From positions 124,001 to 188,000 of the forward strand of contig JAIELJ010000003.1 of the NCBI GenBank assembly GCA_019753105.1: a DNA stretch of 64,000 nucleotides. Reading direction: 5' to 3'. The first letter of the stretch is position 1; the number at the start of each line of letters is the position of its first letter. The notes beneath the pieces were generated by a model, which worked only from the letters and a program-made list of their open reading frames with translations, made no database searches and was not told the origin of the DNA. The translations under genes and the position numbers were made by a program. This DNA is from Hyphomonadaceae bacterium (lineage in GTDB: Bacteria; Pseudomonadota; Alphaproteobacteria; Caulobacterales; Aquidulcibacteraceae). Below are positions 24,742-33,448 of this stretch, piece by piece.

Positions 24742-24757
24742 TTGAGGCATAAGTCCG
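24739..24757 (-). repeat. Right terminal inverted repeat of the IS1595 element
   Basis: Reverse complement of the left 19-bp terminal repeat. It ends exactly at the right target duplication. Confidence 0.9.
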
Positions 24758-24765
24758 GGATGATC
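24758..24765. repeat. Right 8-bp target-site duplication
   Basis: GGATGATC abuts the right terminal repeat. It matches the left copy in 7 of 8 bases. Confidence 0.8.
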
Positions 24766-25215
24766 GAGCGCGCTGATTGCCGCTACGAGGTCAGGGACGA
24801 CCTTTGCTTCGCGATAGAGCGGGCAGAGAACAGTGTAGATCGGCCAATCCACCGGATCAGCGAGGCGCGTGAGGGTCGGTTGCAGTTGTGCCGCGGCAAT
24901 GAACCGAAAAATGATCACAAGAGCGAAAAGCGCCAGCGCCGAGATGTGAAGCACTGCGAACGTCAGCGCAGGCGTCTCCACGAGCGCACAGACCAACCCG
25001 CTGATCAGCGCCGCGAACGTCAGCGCCTGCGTCACGAATAGGACGCGCTCGGCGGATCGTTGTGGGAATTGCTCGCGAAAGCCGAAGCGTGCGGCGTCGA
25101 GCTCTTCCGCGCTGACGGAGGCGCTCGCCTCCACCAGCCGGTCCATTCGCGGTTGCGCCCCGTCCATCGGCATCGACGGATGAAAAGGCCGACCAAGCGC
25201 CTTACTAACAAGCAC
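24758..25215 (-). pseudogene. Membrane glycosyltransferase family 2, N-terminal part (interrupted by transposon)
   Basis: The frame from 25215 (GTG; internal ATGs near 25173 are alternatives) down to the transposon boundary encodes a cytosolic leader, two transmembrane helices (about residues 57-105) and the beginning of the GT-A domain (IYTVLCPLYREAKVVPDLVAAISALD). It then reads into the transposon and continues with unrelated residues to 24520. The remainder of the gene is at 20275-21351. The intact enzyme would be about 510 residues, suited to processive export of a polysaccharide. Confidence 0.9.
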
Positions 25216-25239
25216 GCATAGATTGAGTGCGGAACTATT

Positions 25240-26460
25240 TTAGGTGGTTGCTATGGGTTCCGCTGGTTGTGACGGCGGTTTCGGCCGACCGATGTTTTCC
25301 GCAACGCGGAAGAGCACGGGATTGAGCGCGATCGAGATCAGGGCGCCGGCGAGAATAAGATTGTAGGTCTCCTGGCTCAGCAGTTCGAGACGCACGCCCA
25401 GGCCCGCGAGCACGAACGAAAACTCGCCGATCTGCGCAAGCGACGCCGCGATCAGCATGCCGGTGGGCAGGGGCAGCTTGTAGAGCGAGGTGATCGCAAG
25501 TGCCGCGGCGCCCTTGCCGATCACGATGATGGCGACGACTGCGGCCACGCCCAGCGGCTTGCGCAGAAGCGTCATCGGATCGAACAGCATGCCAACCGAG
25601 ACGAAGAACAGCACCGCGAACGTGTCGCGGAGCGGCAGTGAGTCCTCGGCGATCCGGTGAGTGAACTTCGACCCGTTAAGGACGACGCCCGCGAGGAAGG
25701 CGCCGAGCGCGAATGAGCTGTCGAACAATTCATAAGCAATCCAAGCGATGCCGAGCGCCAGTGTGAGCGTGCCGAGCGAGAGCAGTTCGCGAGACTTCAA
25801 ATGCGCGACCTGCACGATGAGCCAGGGAAAGACGCGCGCGCCTACGAAGAGCATGAGTGCGACGAAGATCGCGATCTTTCCGATTGTCATGCCGAGCGCC
25901 AGCAATGTGGCGCTTGTGGTTGCGCCGGCGTCACCCTGCGCTGCGGCCGCCAAAGACGGCAGCAGCACGATGCCGAGCACGATGGCGATATCTTCGATCA
26001 CCAGCCAGCCGACACAGATGCGTCCTTCATTGGTCTTCAGGAGTTTGCGATCCTCCATCGCGCGCAGCAGCACGACCGTACTGGCGACGGAGAGCGAAAA
26101 GCCGAGCATGAGGCTCTCGGCTGCGCCCAGCCCCATAAGCGTGCCAACGCCGTAGCCAAGCAACGTCGCGGCTGTCATCTGCACCAGCGCGCCGGGGAGG
26201 GCGACGCCCTTCACGTCCCACAAATCCTGCAGAGAAAATTTGAGGCCGACGCCGAACATCAGCAGGATGACGCCGATCTCGGCGAATTCCAGCGCGATCT
26301 CAATGTCGCCAACAAACCCTGGCGTGAACGGGCCGACTGCGACGCCGGCGAGCAGATAACCGACGAGCGGCGAGACTTTCAGCTTCTGGGCGATGAAGCC
26401 GAAGAAGAATGACAGCGCGATGGCGCCGACAAGTGTCGTGATGAGAACGTGCCCCTCCAT
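25240..26460 (-). CDS. Cation:proton antiporter, CPA2/KefB-like membrane domain
   Basis: 406 residues with 11-13 transmembrane helices in the Na+/H+ exchanger fold of the monovalent cation:proton antiporter-2 family. Recognisable segments are KVSPLVGYLLAGVAVGPFTPG, FAEIGVILLMFGVGLKFS, FSLSVASTVVLLRAMED and DSSFALGAFLAGVVLNGS. It stops after the membrane domain with a Pro-rich tail (PKPPSQPAEP). Many homologues (YbaL/KefB) carry an additional TrkA-N domain of 150-200 residues that is absent here. Likely role: K+/H+ or Na+/H+ exchange. It ends 24 bp downstream of the glycosyltransferase start and is probably a separate transcript. Confidence 0.9.
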   Translation of the reverse strand: MEGHVLITTLVGAIALSFFFGFIAQKLKVSPLVGYLLAGVAVGPFTPGFVGDIEIALEFAEIGVILLMFGVGLKFSLQDLWDVKGVALPGALVQMTAATLLGYGVGTLMGLGAAESLMLGFSLSVASTVVLLRAMEDRKLLKTNEGRICVGWLVIEDIAIVLGIVLLPSLAAAAQGDAGATTSATLLALGMTIGKIAIFVALMLFVGARVFPWLIVQVAHLKSRELLSLGTLTLALGIAWIAYELFDSSFALGAFLAGVVLNGSKFTHRIAEDSLPLRDTFAVLFFVSVGMLFDPMTLLRKPLGVAAVVAIIVIGKGAAALAITSLYKLPLPTGMLIAASLAQIGEFSFVLAGLGVRLELLSQETYNLILAGALISIALNPVLFRVAENIGRPKPPSQPAEPIATT

Positions 26461-26466
26461 GTGCGC

Positions 26467-26619
26467 TCAGTCCTCGCGCCGCTGCGCTGGGGGCGCCGGG
26501 GTCTCGGACGAGGAGGAATGTTCCTCTTCGCGCGCCTCATCTTTGGCTCGTTCGGTCTCAGGTCTTGGAAGCTTGCCGCGGAAAGCGTTCATCACGGCGA
26601 AAACAAACGGGTTCGACAT
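26467..26619 (-). CDS. Small hypothetical protein upstream of the antiporter
   Basis: 50 residues from an ATG at 26619; the track's longer form begins at 26655. The N-terminus (MSNPFVFAVMNAFRGKLPRPE) looks protein-like. The C-terminal half is a low-complexity acidic/Ser/Pro tail. It ends 6 bp before the antiporter start on the same strand, so it is probably co-transcribed. A GGAGG sits very close to the ATG (about 2 bases), which is suboptimal. I recognise no family. It could be non-coding leader sequence. Confidence 0.4.
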   Translation of the reverse strand: MSNPFVFAVMNAFRGKLPRPETERAKDEAREEEHSSSSETPAPPAQRRED

Positions 26620-26667
26620 CACCTCCAATGCAAAGCATCGAGGCGATGAAGTCAAATCCGCAGATCG

Positions 26668-28254
26668 TCACGCCTTCAGAAATTCGCCCGCAAGACCGCG
26701 GCGCAAAAGTTCCGCCGTCTGACGCACGCCGAAGATTGCAGCGAAGGCGCCGAAGCGTGGGCCGCTATCGACGCCGAAGAGCACTTCGTACAGCGCCTTG
26801 AACCAATCGCGCAGCGGCTCGAAGCCATGTTCTTTGCCGACGGCGAACACGTCAGCCTGGATCGTCTCGCTATCGGTGAGCTCGGCCGGCATGGCGTCGA
26901 GACGCTTGATCAAGTCTTCGAAGGCTGCGCGCTCCTTATCGGTGGCGGCGCGGAATTGTTTTGTCGGCTTCACGAAATCGTTGAAGTAGGCGAGCGCGTA
27001 GCCGGTGAGTGTATCGAGGAAGGGATGCGTCTGCGGCGTCGCGTCCGGCGCGTACTTGCGGATGAAGCCCCAGATTTGCTCCTTGGTTTCCGCGTTCGCG
27101 GCGGAGACGAGGTTCATCAGCAGCGCGAACGAAATCGGCGATGCGTTCACCGGCGGATTGCCGGCATGGATGTGCCACGCTGGGTTTTCCAAGCGCTCGG
27201 CTTCGTTTTGCTTCTGATAGCTATCGACGAACGACAGATACTCATCGACCGCCTTCGGGATGACGTCGAAATAAAGCTTCTTGGCCGTGCGCGGCTTTTG
27301 AAAATTGTAGAGCGCCAGACTCTCGGGCGCTGCGTACTTCAGCCAATCCTCGATCGAGATGCCGTTGCCCTTGGTCTTTGAAATCTTCTCGCCTTTTTGG
27401 TCGAGGAAGAGTTCGTAGACGTAGTTCACTGGTGGCGGGACGCCGAGGGCTTGGCAGATTTTAGCATAGACCGGCTGGTTTGGCTGGTGGTCCTTGCCGA
27501 ACATTTCGAAATCGACGCCGAGGGCCGCCCAGCGCATGCCGAAGTCCGGCTTCCATTGCATCTTGGCGTGACCGCCCGTGACGGTCTGCGTGATTTCTTC
27601 GCCGTCTTCATCGTCGAATGTCACCGTGCCTTTGGCCGGATCGATCTTCTTCATCGGCACGTAGAGCACGCGGCCGCTCTTCGGTGAGATCGGCAGGAAG
27701 GGGCTGTAGGTCTGGCGGCGTTCTTCGCCGAGCGTCGGCAGCATGATCGCCATGATCGCGTCATAGCGTTCGAGTGCGCGGATCAACATCGCGTCGAAGG
27801 CGCCGGACTTGTAGAGCGCGGTTGCAGACTTGAATTCGTAGTCGAAGCCGAAGCTATCGAGGAACGCGCAGAGGCGCGCATTGTTGTGATGGGCGAAGCT
27901 CTCATGCGTGCCGAACGGATCGGGGACGCTGGTGAGCGGGCGTTGCAAGTACGGCTCGAGCGCTTCGCGGTTGGGCACGTTGTCCGGGATCTTGCGCATG
28001 CCGTCCATGTCGTCGGACACGCAAATGATCTTAGTCGGGATCGTATCGTTGGTAAGCACACGAAAAGCGTGGCGGACCATTGAGGTGCGGACGACTTCGC
28101 CGAACGTGCCGATATGCGGCAGGCCGGAGGGCCCGTAGCCGGTCTCGAAAATCACCGTCTCCTTCGGCGCACGCTTATAGTGTTCGAGCACCAAGCGGGC
28201 TTGTTCGAATGGCCAGGCCTTTGCGCCGGCGGCGAGGGTTGCGAGGTCGGTCAT
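26668..28254 (-). CDS. lysS: Lysyl-tRNA synthetase, class I
   Basis: Attaches lysine to tRNA-Lys. 528 residues from the ATG at 28254 (MTDLATLA); the track extension of 15 residues is not supported. The class I Rossmann catalytic motifs are present: HIGH-type [11 protein letters not shown] (residues 44-54) and KMSKS-type KISKTKGNG (about 287-295). The C-terminal helical anticodon-binding domain follows. This archaeal-type enzyme replaces class II LysRS in many alphaproteobacteria, so it is expected here. No zinc-binding or editing anomalies were noticed. Confidence 0.95.
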   Translation of the reverse strand: MTDLATLAAGAKAWPFEQARLVLEHYKRAPKETVIFETGYGPSGLPHIGTFGEVVRTSMVRHAFRVLTNDTIPTKIICVSDDMDGMRKIPDNVPNREALEPYLQRPLTSVPDPFGTHESFAHHNNARLCAFLDSFGFDYEFKSATALYKSGAFDAMLIRALERYDAIMAIMLPTLGEERRQTYSPFLPISPKSGRVLYVPMKKIDPAKGTVTFDDEDGEEITQTVTGGHAKMQWKPDFGMRWAALGVDFEMFGKDHQPNQPVYAKICQALGVPPPVNYVYELFLDQKGEKISKTKGNGISIEDWLKYAAPESLALYNFQKPRTAKKLYFDVIPKAVDEYLSFVDSYQKQNEAERLENPAWHIHAGNPPVNASPISFALLMNLVSAANAETKEQIWGFIRKYAPDATPQTHPFLDTLTGYALAYFNDFVKPTKQFRAATDKERAAFEDLIKRLDAMPAELTDSETIQADVFAVGKEHGFEPLRDWFKALYEVLFGVDSGPRFGAFAAIFGVRQTAELLRRGLAGEFLKA

Positions 28255-28320
28255 GTGCAGCGAATCCAGATGGGAAGCTTGCTTAGACCGCGAAAGCACG
28301 CGCCTGCAAACGATCTGGCG

Positions 28321-28578
28321 CTATTCTGTCGGCGTTTGGCGCCGGCCGAAGAAGCGATCGCGCAGCCGCGCAAGCGAAGCGCGGCGCTTTGCCAGGAAGC
28401 CCCAGCCGAAAACGCCCGCCGCGACCCAGAAAAAGCCTTCCAGGCTCAAGGCCGCCGCCGTGACGATGCCAATCCAGATCGGCATCGAGGGCCGGTTGAA
28501 ATAGGCGACGCCCAGCGCCGTCCATGCCGCAATGACGATCGCGCCCGCGACCGCCAAAATGATCCACCGCACTTTCAT
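28321..28578 (-). CDS. Small two-helix membrane protein
   Basis: 85 residues from the ATG at 28578. The track ORF to 28722 extends across the start of the divergent sixA gene and is rejected. It has two hydrophobic helices (about residues 5-26, VRWIILAVAGAIVIAAWTAL, and 35-60) and a basic Arg-rich C-terminus (KRRASLARLRDRFFGRR) likely on the cytosolic side. No family is recognised. It sits between lysS and the divergent phosphatase gene with about 95 bp of shared promoter region. Confidence 0.65.
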   Translation of the reverse strand: MKVRWIILAVAGAIVIAAWTALGVAYFNRPSMPIWIGIVTAAALSLEGFFWVAAGVFGWGFLAKRRASLARLRDRFFGRRQTPTE

Positions 28579-28674
28579 GGCGCTCTCTGCTCTCTTTGGC
28601 CCTGAGCAGCCACCGGCGCCTCTATCGGATGCGGACGGTTGCGCTTTTTTTCCAGCCGGGCACGATCCCGATTC

Positions 28675-29175
28675 ATGCGCACCCTGATCCTTCTCCGTCA
28701 CGCCAAAGCCGTCCGCGCCCATGAGGCCGATAGCGACGAAGCGCGTGGGCTGACCGGTCGCGGCCGCCGCGAAGCAGCGTTTGCGGGCGCGGCAATGGAG
28801 GATGCAGGGCTGAAGCCGACTTTGGCTTTGGTCTCAACCGCGGAACGAACGCGCCAAACTGCGGAACATGGTCTGCAGAACTTCGCGCTGGCGACGGAGT
28901 TCGATAACGCGCTTTATCACGCATCGCTCGAAAGCATCTGGGATGCGTTTAACGCCAGCGATGCTGAAAGCGTCGTCATCGTCGGCCACAACCCAGGCAT
29001 AGGCGAACTTGTCTCAGTGCTCGTGCATCAAGCGCATGACGGATCGAAACTCGCGCGCGAGTTCAGCGGGCATTTCCCAACGGCTGCGTTCGCAGCGTTC
29101 GAGATCAAGGGCGATCTCTTGCGCGCCGCTGGTCCGCGGTTGATCACGGCGTGGAAGCCCGATCGCGGCGATTGA
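28675..29175 (+). CDS. sixA: SixA-type phosphohistidine phosphatase
   Basis: 166 residues from the ATG at 28675. Histidine-phosphatase fold: catalytic LILLRHAKA near the N-terminus (RHx), the SxAxRTxQTA element as VSTAERTRQTAEH, and VIVGHNPGIGEL with the second catalytic His. SixA removes phosphate from histidine of HPt or EI-type proteins. Small size and lack of a signal peptide fit the cytosolic SixA branch rather than secreted phytases. It is followed by a hairpin facing the convergent vWA gene. Confidence 0.88.
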   Translation: MRTLILLRHAKAVRAHEADSDEARGLTGRGRREAAFAGAAMEDAGLKPTLALVSTAERTRQTAEHGLQNFALATEFDNALYHASLESIWDAFNASDAESVVIVGHNPGIGELVSVLVHQAHDGSKLAREFSGHFPTAAFAAFEIKGDLLRAAGPRLITAWKPDRGD

Positions 29176-29197
29176 GGCGGGCCTTTCAACCCGCCTC
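29174..29197. terminator. Hairpin between convergent sixA and vWA genes
   Basis: GAGGCGGG-cctttcaa-CCCGCCTC, an 8-bp GC stem overlapping the sixA stop and 12 bp past the vWA stop. It could serve both directions. No strong T-run follows. Confidence 0.45.
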
Positions 29198-29209
29198 CGC
29201 ACATCGCGT

Positions 29210-30772
29210 TTAGATCGGTTTTTCTTCTTCCGGCATCGGCTCCGCGCGTGAGGCGCGGCGGGCGAGCTGGAGGAATTCGCTGCGCCAGCCGTGCTCGTCG
29301 CGGCCGCGTGCCGATTGCGCCAGTGCAATGACGTCGTCCCACGCGAAGGCGCGATCGAGATAGGGATCGCCGCGCAGCAATTGGCCATAGCCCGCGACAG
29401 CCGCCGCCCAGCGTGTTGCTTCTGGCGCACGCGCGAGTGTGCTGACGGCGTCGGCATCGGTGATGGCGCGCTCGATCAGGCGCGAGTTGTCTTCGCCCGG
29501 AAGTTTGTAGCGAATGCGCACGAAGGCGAGTTCGCCATCAGTGCCCGACTGCGCTCGCGCGTCAGTTTGATAGCGCAGCGGTTCGGTGAATGTCGGGCCA
29601 CCGACGGGGGTGATCTCGTAGATCGCGGTGACGGAATGGCCCGCGCCGATTTCGCCAGCATCGACGCGGTCATTGTTGAAATCCTCGCGCCGCAAAGCGC
29701 GGGTTTCGTAGCCGATCAAGCGATACTCGGCGACGCGCTCAGGATTGAATTCGACCTGAATTTTCACATCATCAGCGATGGGAAACATCGAGCCGCTAAT
29801 GTCTTCGACCAGAACGCGCTCTGCTTCCGCTTCATTGTCGATGTAGGCGGCGATGCCGTTGCCGTTCTGCGCCAAGCGCTGCATCAGCGCGTCGTGATAA
29901 TTGCCGCCGCCGAAGCCGAGGACTGAAAGGTAGATGCCTTCATCGCGCTTACGCTCGACGAAGTCCTGCAATTGCGCGGTATCGGTGATGCCGACATTGA
30001 AATCGCCGTCCGTCGCAAGGATGACGCGGTTCACAGCTCGTGGATCGAAATTGCGTTCCGCCAGTTCGTACGCACGCGCTAAGCCTTCGCCGCCAGCGGT
30101 GGAGCCGCCAGAACGTAGGCGATCGAGTGCGCGCATAATGGTGCGCCGATCATCGCCGCGCGTTGGTTCAAGCACAGTGCCTGCGTTGCCCGCGTAGGTT
30201 ACGATGGCGATGTGATCGTCTTCCGTCAGCTGTTCCGTCAGCATACGGAAGCCTTCGACGGCGAGTTCAAGTTTATTCGGGTCGCTCATCGATCCGGACA
30301 CATCGACTAGCAAAACGAGATTGAGCGGTGGGCGCTCGGTGCGCTCGATGTCGTAGCCTTGCAGGCCGATATGAACGAGTTGCCGACCTTCCGCCCAGGG
30401 CGAGGGCGTAACAGAAATCGTTGTCGAGAATGGCGTTTCGCGTGAATCGGGCGGGGTGTAGCCGTAATCGAAGTAGTTGATCAGCTCTTCGATCCGCACC
30501 GCGTCTTGCGGCGGCAAACGGCCTTCGCTCAAGAAGCGGCGGACGTTGGAGTACGAGGCAGTGTCTACGTCGATTGAGAAGGTAGACACGGGCTCCACGG
30601 CCGCTACGCGTATCGGACTGGGCGGCGTGGCTTCGTAACGCTCGCGCTCTTCGGGTGACATCGCTTGAACCGCGGCCTCTTCGGCCGGGCTGGCATAGTA
30701 CGCAGATCCGCCTTCACCGCATGCTGCAAGAGCAAGCAGTGCGGCGGCGCAAGCCGCACGCAAGACTTTCAT
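29210..30772 (-). CDS. von Willebrand factor type A domain lipoprotein (YfbK-like)
   Basis: 520 residues from the ATG at 30772. The signal peptide has a lipobox (LLALAAC), so the protein is a lipid-anchored envelope protein. An N-terminal region (PVSTFSIDVDTASYSNVRRFL) precedes a vWA domain with an intact MIDAS motif (VDVSGSMSD) and a C-terminal DUF3520-like domain (WAAAVAGYGQLLRGD). This architecture is the YfbK/vWA family widespread in Gram-negatives. The physiological role is unknown, probably metal-dependent protein interaction. It is a single gene with its own 70-bp upstream spacer. Confidence 0.9.
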   Translation of the reverse strand: MKVLRAACAAALLALAACGEGGSAYYASPAEEAAVQAMSPEERERYEATPPSPIRVAAVEPVSTFSIDVDTASYSNVRRFLSEGRLPPQDAVRIEELINYFDYGYTPPDSRETPFSTTISVTPSPWAEGRQLVHIGLQGYDIERTERPPLNLVLLVDVSGSMSDPNKLELAVEGFRMLTEQLTEDDHIAIVTYAGNAGTVLEPTRGDDRRTIMRALDRLRSGGSTAGGEGLARAYELAERNFDPRAVNRVILATDGDFNVGITDTAQLQDFVERKRDEGIYLSVLGFGGGNYHDALMQRLAQNGNGIAAYIDNEAEAERVLVEDISGSMFPIADDVKIQVEFNPERVAEYRLIGYETRALRREDFNNDRVDAGEIGAGHSVTAIYEITPVGGPTFTEPLRYQTDARAQSGTDGELAFVRIRYKLPGEDNSRLIERAITDADAVSTLARAPEATRWAAAVAGYGQLLRGDPYLDRAFAWDDVIALAQSARGRDEHGWRSEFLQLARRASRAEPMPEEEKPI

Positions 30773-30927
30773 GATGTTTCTCTCCGCGAAGTCGGGGGGG
30801 CTCATATGACTTCGACGCAGCGACGCTCTCACGAGTTTGTGAATTCGTCTCCGCAAACCTATGCAGAGCGGCGAGTCAAAATTTCATAGCGCGTTGCGGG
30901 CGCGCCACGATGTGCGTGACGGCGTTG

Positions 30928-31551
30928 CTACTGGCTCGCCCAAACGATCCGCGCGATCCAATCGATTTCCGCCGTGCTCAGCTCTCGCGGCGCATGCGCG
31001 GTGTTGAGTGAGATGAGTTCGATCGTTTGATCGTTTCTGCGTCCGAGAATTTTTGCCAGCACTTCGCCGGCGCTGGTGCGGACGACGACGCGATCGCCGC
31101 GCCGTACGGCCGCACCCGGTTGCACGATGACGACGTCGCCAGCGCGATACATCGGCTCCATAGAGTCGCCCGCGATCTCGAGCGCGTAGACGCGCTCATC
31201 GCCGAGATCAGGAAAGCGCACGGTTTCATCGGCGCCGACAGGAAAGCCTTGTTCGTCGAAGAAACCATCCGCGCCCGCGCGCGCCATGCCGACGATCGGG
31301 ATCGCGCGGCCAGCGCCGCCGGATTTGCCGGCGAGCAGCGCCGCGAATTCGTCCCAACTGGTCTCCGCCGCGGCGAGCGCGCGGGCGACGCTTTCGGTGG
31401 AGGGCCAGCGCGGTTTGCCGTCTGGTGCTTGGCGCTTGGATTTGTTGAAAGTGGTGGCATCGAGCCCGGCGGCGCGCGCGAGGCCGGAGGCGGTCATGCC
31501 CCGCCGCTCGGCGACTTGATCGATGGCGCGCCAGATTTGACTGTGCTGCAT
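30928..31551 (-). CDS. XRE/LexA-type transcriptional regulator with S24 peptidase domain
   Basis: 207 residues. The N-terminal HTH (GLARAAGLDATTFNKSKRQ) is joined to a C-terminal S24 domain with the Ser-Lys dyad: Ser in AGDSMEPMYRAGD and Lys in GEVLAKILGRR. FPDLGDERVYALEIAGDSM is typical of phage-repressor-like regulators common in alphaproteobacteria. A possible Ala-Gly autocleavage site lies in GMARAGADG. It probably represses stress or prophage-type genes, but no target is visible nearby. A short AT-rich stretch upstream (31587-31610) could be its operator/promoter. Confidence 0.9.
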   Translation of the reverse strand: MQHSQIWRAIDQVAERRGMTASGLARAAGLDATTFNKSKRQAPDGKPRWPSTESVARALAAAETSWDEFAALLAGKSGGAGRAIPIVGMARAGADGFFDEQGFPVGADETVRFPDLGDERVYALEIAGDSMEPMYRAGDVVIVQPGAAVRRGDRVVVRTSAGEVLAKILGRRNDQTIELISLNTAHAPRELSTAEIDWIARIVWASQ

Positions 31552-31705
31552 GGGTGGAGATTAGCGGGCGCGCGCGGACTTTCAACCTAATTATAGGACC
31601 AAAATCCAATTTGAGGCTCATAGCGCATCTTGGGGTTGAGCTTCGCGCGCGAGCGGAAAAGTCGTGCTATGCGCCCCCGTCCAGAATCGGCCACGGAACA
31701 GAGCT

Positions 31706-32770
31706 GTGAGTGGCTTGCACGATATTTCGACCCGCGCCCTGCGCGTCATTGATCCGGAGACGGCGCACCATGCGGCGTTGCTTGGGCTGCGTGCTGGGCT
31801 CGGGCCGCGTGCGCGCGCCGATCGCTATCCGCGTTTGAAGACGACGCTGGCGGGGCTTGAGCTTCCCAATCCACTCGGCATGGCCGCAGGCTTCGACAAG
31901 AATTGCGAAGCGCCTGATGCATTGCTCGCCGCGGGGTTCGGCTTTGTTGAATGCGGCACCGTCACGCCTCTGCCGCAGGAGGGCAATCCGCGGCCGCGCA
32001 TCTTTCGCTTGAGCGAGGACCGCGCCGTGATCAATCGCCTCGGGTTCAACAATAAGGGTCTCGACGCATTCGCCGATCGCTTGGCCGCGCGTGCGGCGCG
32101 TGGCGGCGTCGTGGGCGCGAATGTTGGCGCCAACAAAGAAAGCAAGGACCGCCCCGCGGACTATGTGCTTGGCATGGGCAAGGTGTGGAAGCGCGCCGCG
32201 TACGTCACGGCCAACATCTCATCGCCGAACACGCCTGGCCTGCGAGGGCTGCAGGAGCGCGGCGCGCTGGAGGACTTGCTCGGCCGTATGCGCGAGGCGC
32301 GGGGGGCGCTAGAGGGCGCACACGGCCGGCGGCCATTGTTTCTCAAAGTGGCGCCAGATCTGGATGAGACCGCAATTGGCGACATCGTCGATCTCGCCCT
32401 CCAATACGGGCTCGATGCGCTCATTGTATCGAACACCACGATCCAGCGCCCGGAGCATCTGACGTCGGATAATCGCGAGGAGCAGGGCGGTCTATCAGGC
32501 CAGCCGCTGTTTCAGATATCGAACCACGTTTTGCGGCTGTTCGCGCAAGCGCTGGGCGGACGTTTGCCCTTGATTGGCGTAGGCGGCGTCGAAAACGGCC
32601 TGACCGCGCTCGCCAAGCTGCGCGCCGGCGCGAGCGCCGTGCAGCTCTATTCAGCGCTTGTCTATCAGGGGCCTGGTTTGGTGGCGCGGATACTCAACGA
32701 ACTCGACGGCCTGTTGGCCGCCGAGGGTGTCGATCATGTTTCTGAAATTATCGGCGACGCTGCGCGTTAG
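31706..32770 (+). CDS. pyrD: Dihydroorotate dehydrogenase (quinone), class 2
   Basis: FMN enzyme of pyrimidine synthesis oxidising dihydroorotate at the inner membrane with quinone. Hallmarks are the N-terminal membrane-associating helix (DISTRALRVIDPETAHHAALL), NPLGMAAGFDKN, FGFVECGTVTPLPQEGNPRPR, RLGFNNKGLDAF, ANISSPNTPGLRGLQ (catalytic Ser of class 2) and the FMN phosphate-binding GVGGVENGL. The GTG at 31706 (MSGLHDIS) is preferred over the more upstream GTG at 31664, because the extension is not family-like. The 3' end overlaps the convergent mlaC by 4 bp. Confidence 0.93.
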   Translation: MSGLHDISTRALRVIDPETAHHAALLGLRAGLGPRARADRYPRLKTTLAGLELPNPLGMAAGFDKNCEAPDALLAAGFGFVECGTVTPLPQEGNPRPRIFRLSEDRAVINRLGFNNKGLDAFADRLAARAARGGVVGANVGANKESKDRPADYVLGMGKVWKRAAYVTANISSPNTPGLRGLQERGALEDLLGRMREARGALEGAHGRRPLFLKVAPDLDETAIGDIVDLALQYGLDALIVSNTTIQRPEHLTSDNREEQGGLSGQPLFQISNHVLRLFAQALGGRLPLIGVGGVENGLTALAKLRAGASAVQLYSALVYQGPGLVARILNELDGLLAAEGVDHVSEIIGDAAR

Positions 32771-33435
32771 CTTCGCGCTGTGATGCGCTCGCGCATCGAG
32801 GCAGTGACCGTACGCAGTTCCGTCATCAAGCTGCGGATGTTGCCGTTGTTGCGATCAAGCTGCGCGAGGAAGTCGCGTTGCTGTTGTTGCGCCAACCAGA
32901 TTTGGTTGCCCTCAAGGATCAGCGACACGTCCACGACTTTCCAGGCATCGCCGGAGCGCAGCAGGCGCCATTGCACGGTCTGCGGGCGACCGCTGCGCGG
33001 CGTGAGCTGCGTGTTGACGATCACATCACGCCCCGCGACGCGCTCTGTCGAGCCGATCACGCGAATGGCGCTGCCATTGAACGTTTCGAGGCGATCTTCG
33101 TAAACCGCGATCGAATATTCCTGGAACGTGCGCGTCCATTCGGTGCGCAGCGACGCGTCTGAGCGCAGTTGCGAGCTGTAGCGACCGAGCACGAAGTTCG
33201 CGATGCGCGGCATGTCGGCGAACTCCGACATGAGGCGATTGAACGTCTGACGGCGTTGCGTCGCCGACATCGACCGATTGCCGAGCGTGCTCAGCGCCGC
33301 CGTTGCGTTCTCTTGTACGTAACGCTCAGCGTCTGTGTTGCGAGTCTGGGCGAGAGCTTCCGGCGCGCCTGCAACGAGCCCGAGCGCCACGATTCCAGCG
33401 AGGAAAGCGGAGCGGGTGATGGGGAGGGCAGGCAC
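32767..33435 (-). CDS. mlaC: Phospholipid-binding periplasmic protein MlaC
   Basis: 222 residues from a GTG at 33435 preceded by AAGGAG at good spacing. The signal peptide (AFLAGIVALGLVAGAPEALA) is followed by the MlaC/Ttg2D domain (NFVLGRYSSQLRSDASLRTEW, WKVVDVSLILEGNQIWL). MlaC shuttles phospholipid between the outer-membrane MlaA complex and the inner-membrane MlaFEDB transporter. It lies 13 bp downstream of mlaA in the same operon. The ABC components are not in this window. Confidence 0.9.
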   Translation of the reverse strand: MPALPITRSAFLAGIVALGLVAGAPEALAQTRNTDAERYVQENATAALSTLGNRSMSATQRRQTFNRLMSEFADMPRIANFVLGRYSSQLRSDASLRTEWTRTFQEYSIAVYEDRLETFNGSAIRVIGSTERVAGRDVIVNTQLTPRSGRPQTVQWRLLRSGDAWKVVDVSLILEGNQIWLAQQQQRDFLAQLDRNNGNIRSLMTELRTVTASMRERITARS

Positions 33436-33448
33436 GTCGTTGTCTCCT

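Larger units (their letters stand above)
21352..24757. mobile_element. IS1595-family transposon with passenger genes (3406 bp)
   Basis: Ends are defined by 19-bp perfect terminal inverted repeats beginning CGGACTTATGCC. They are flanked by an 8-bp target duplication with one mismatch (GGATAATC left, GGATGATC right). It encodes an IS1595-type transposase plus four other ORFs. Eight-bp duplications and passenger genes are both known for this family. Removing the element and one duplication copy restores the glycosyltransferase reading frame (ISALD[H/Y]PTDKLDVK), which confirms the boundaries. Confidence 0.92.
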
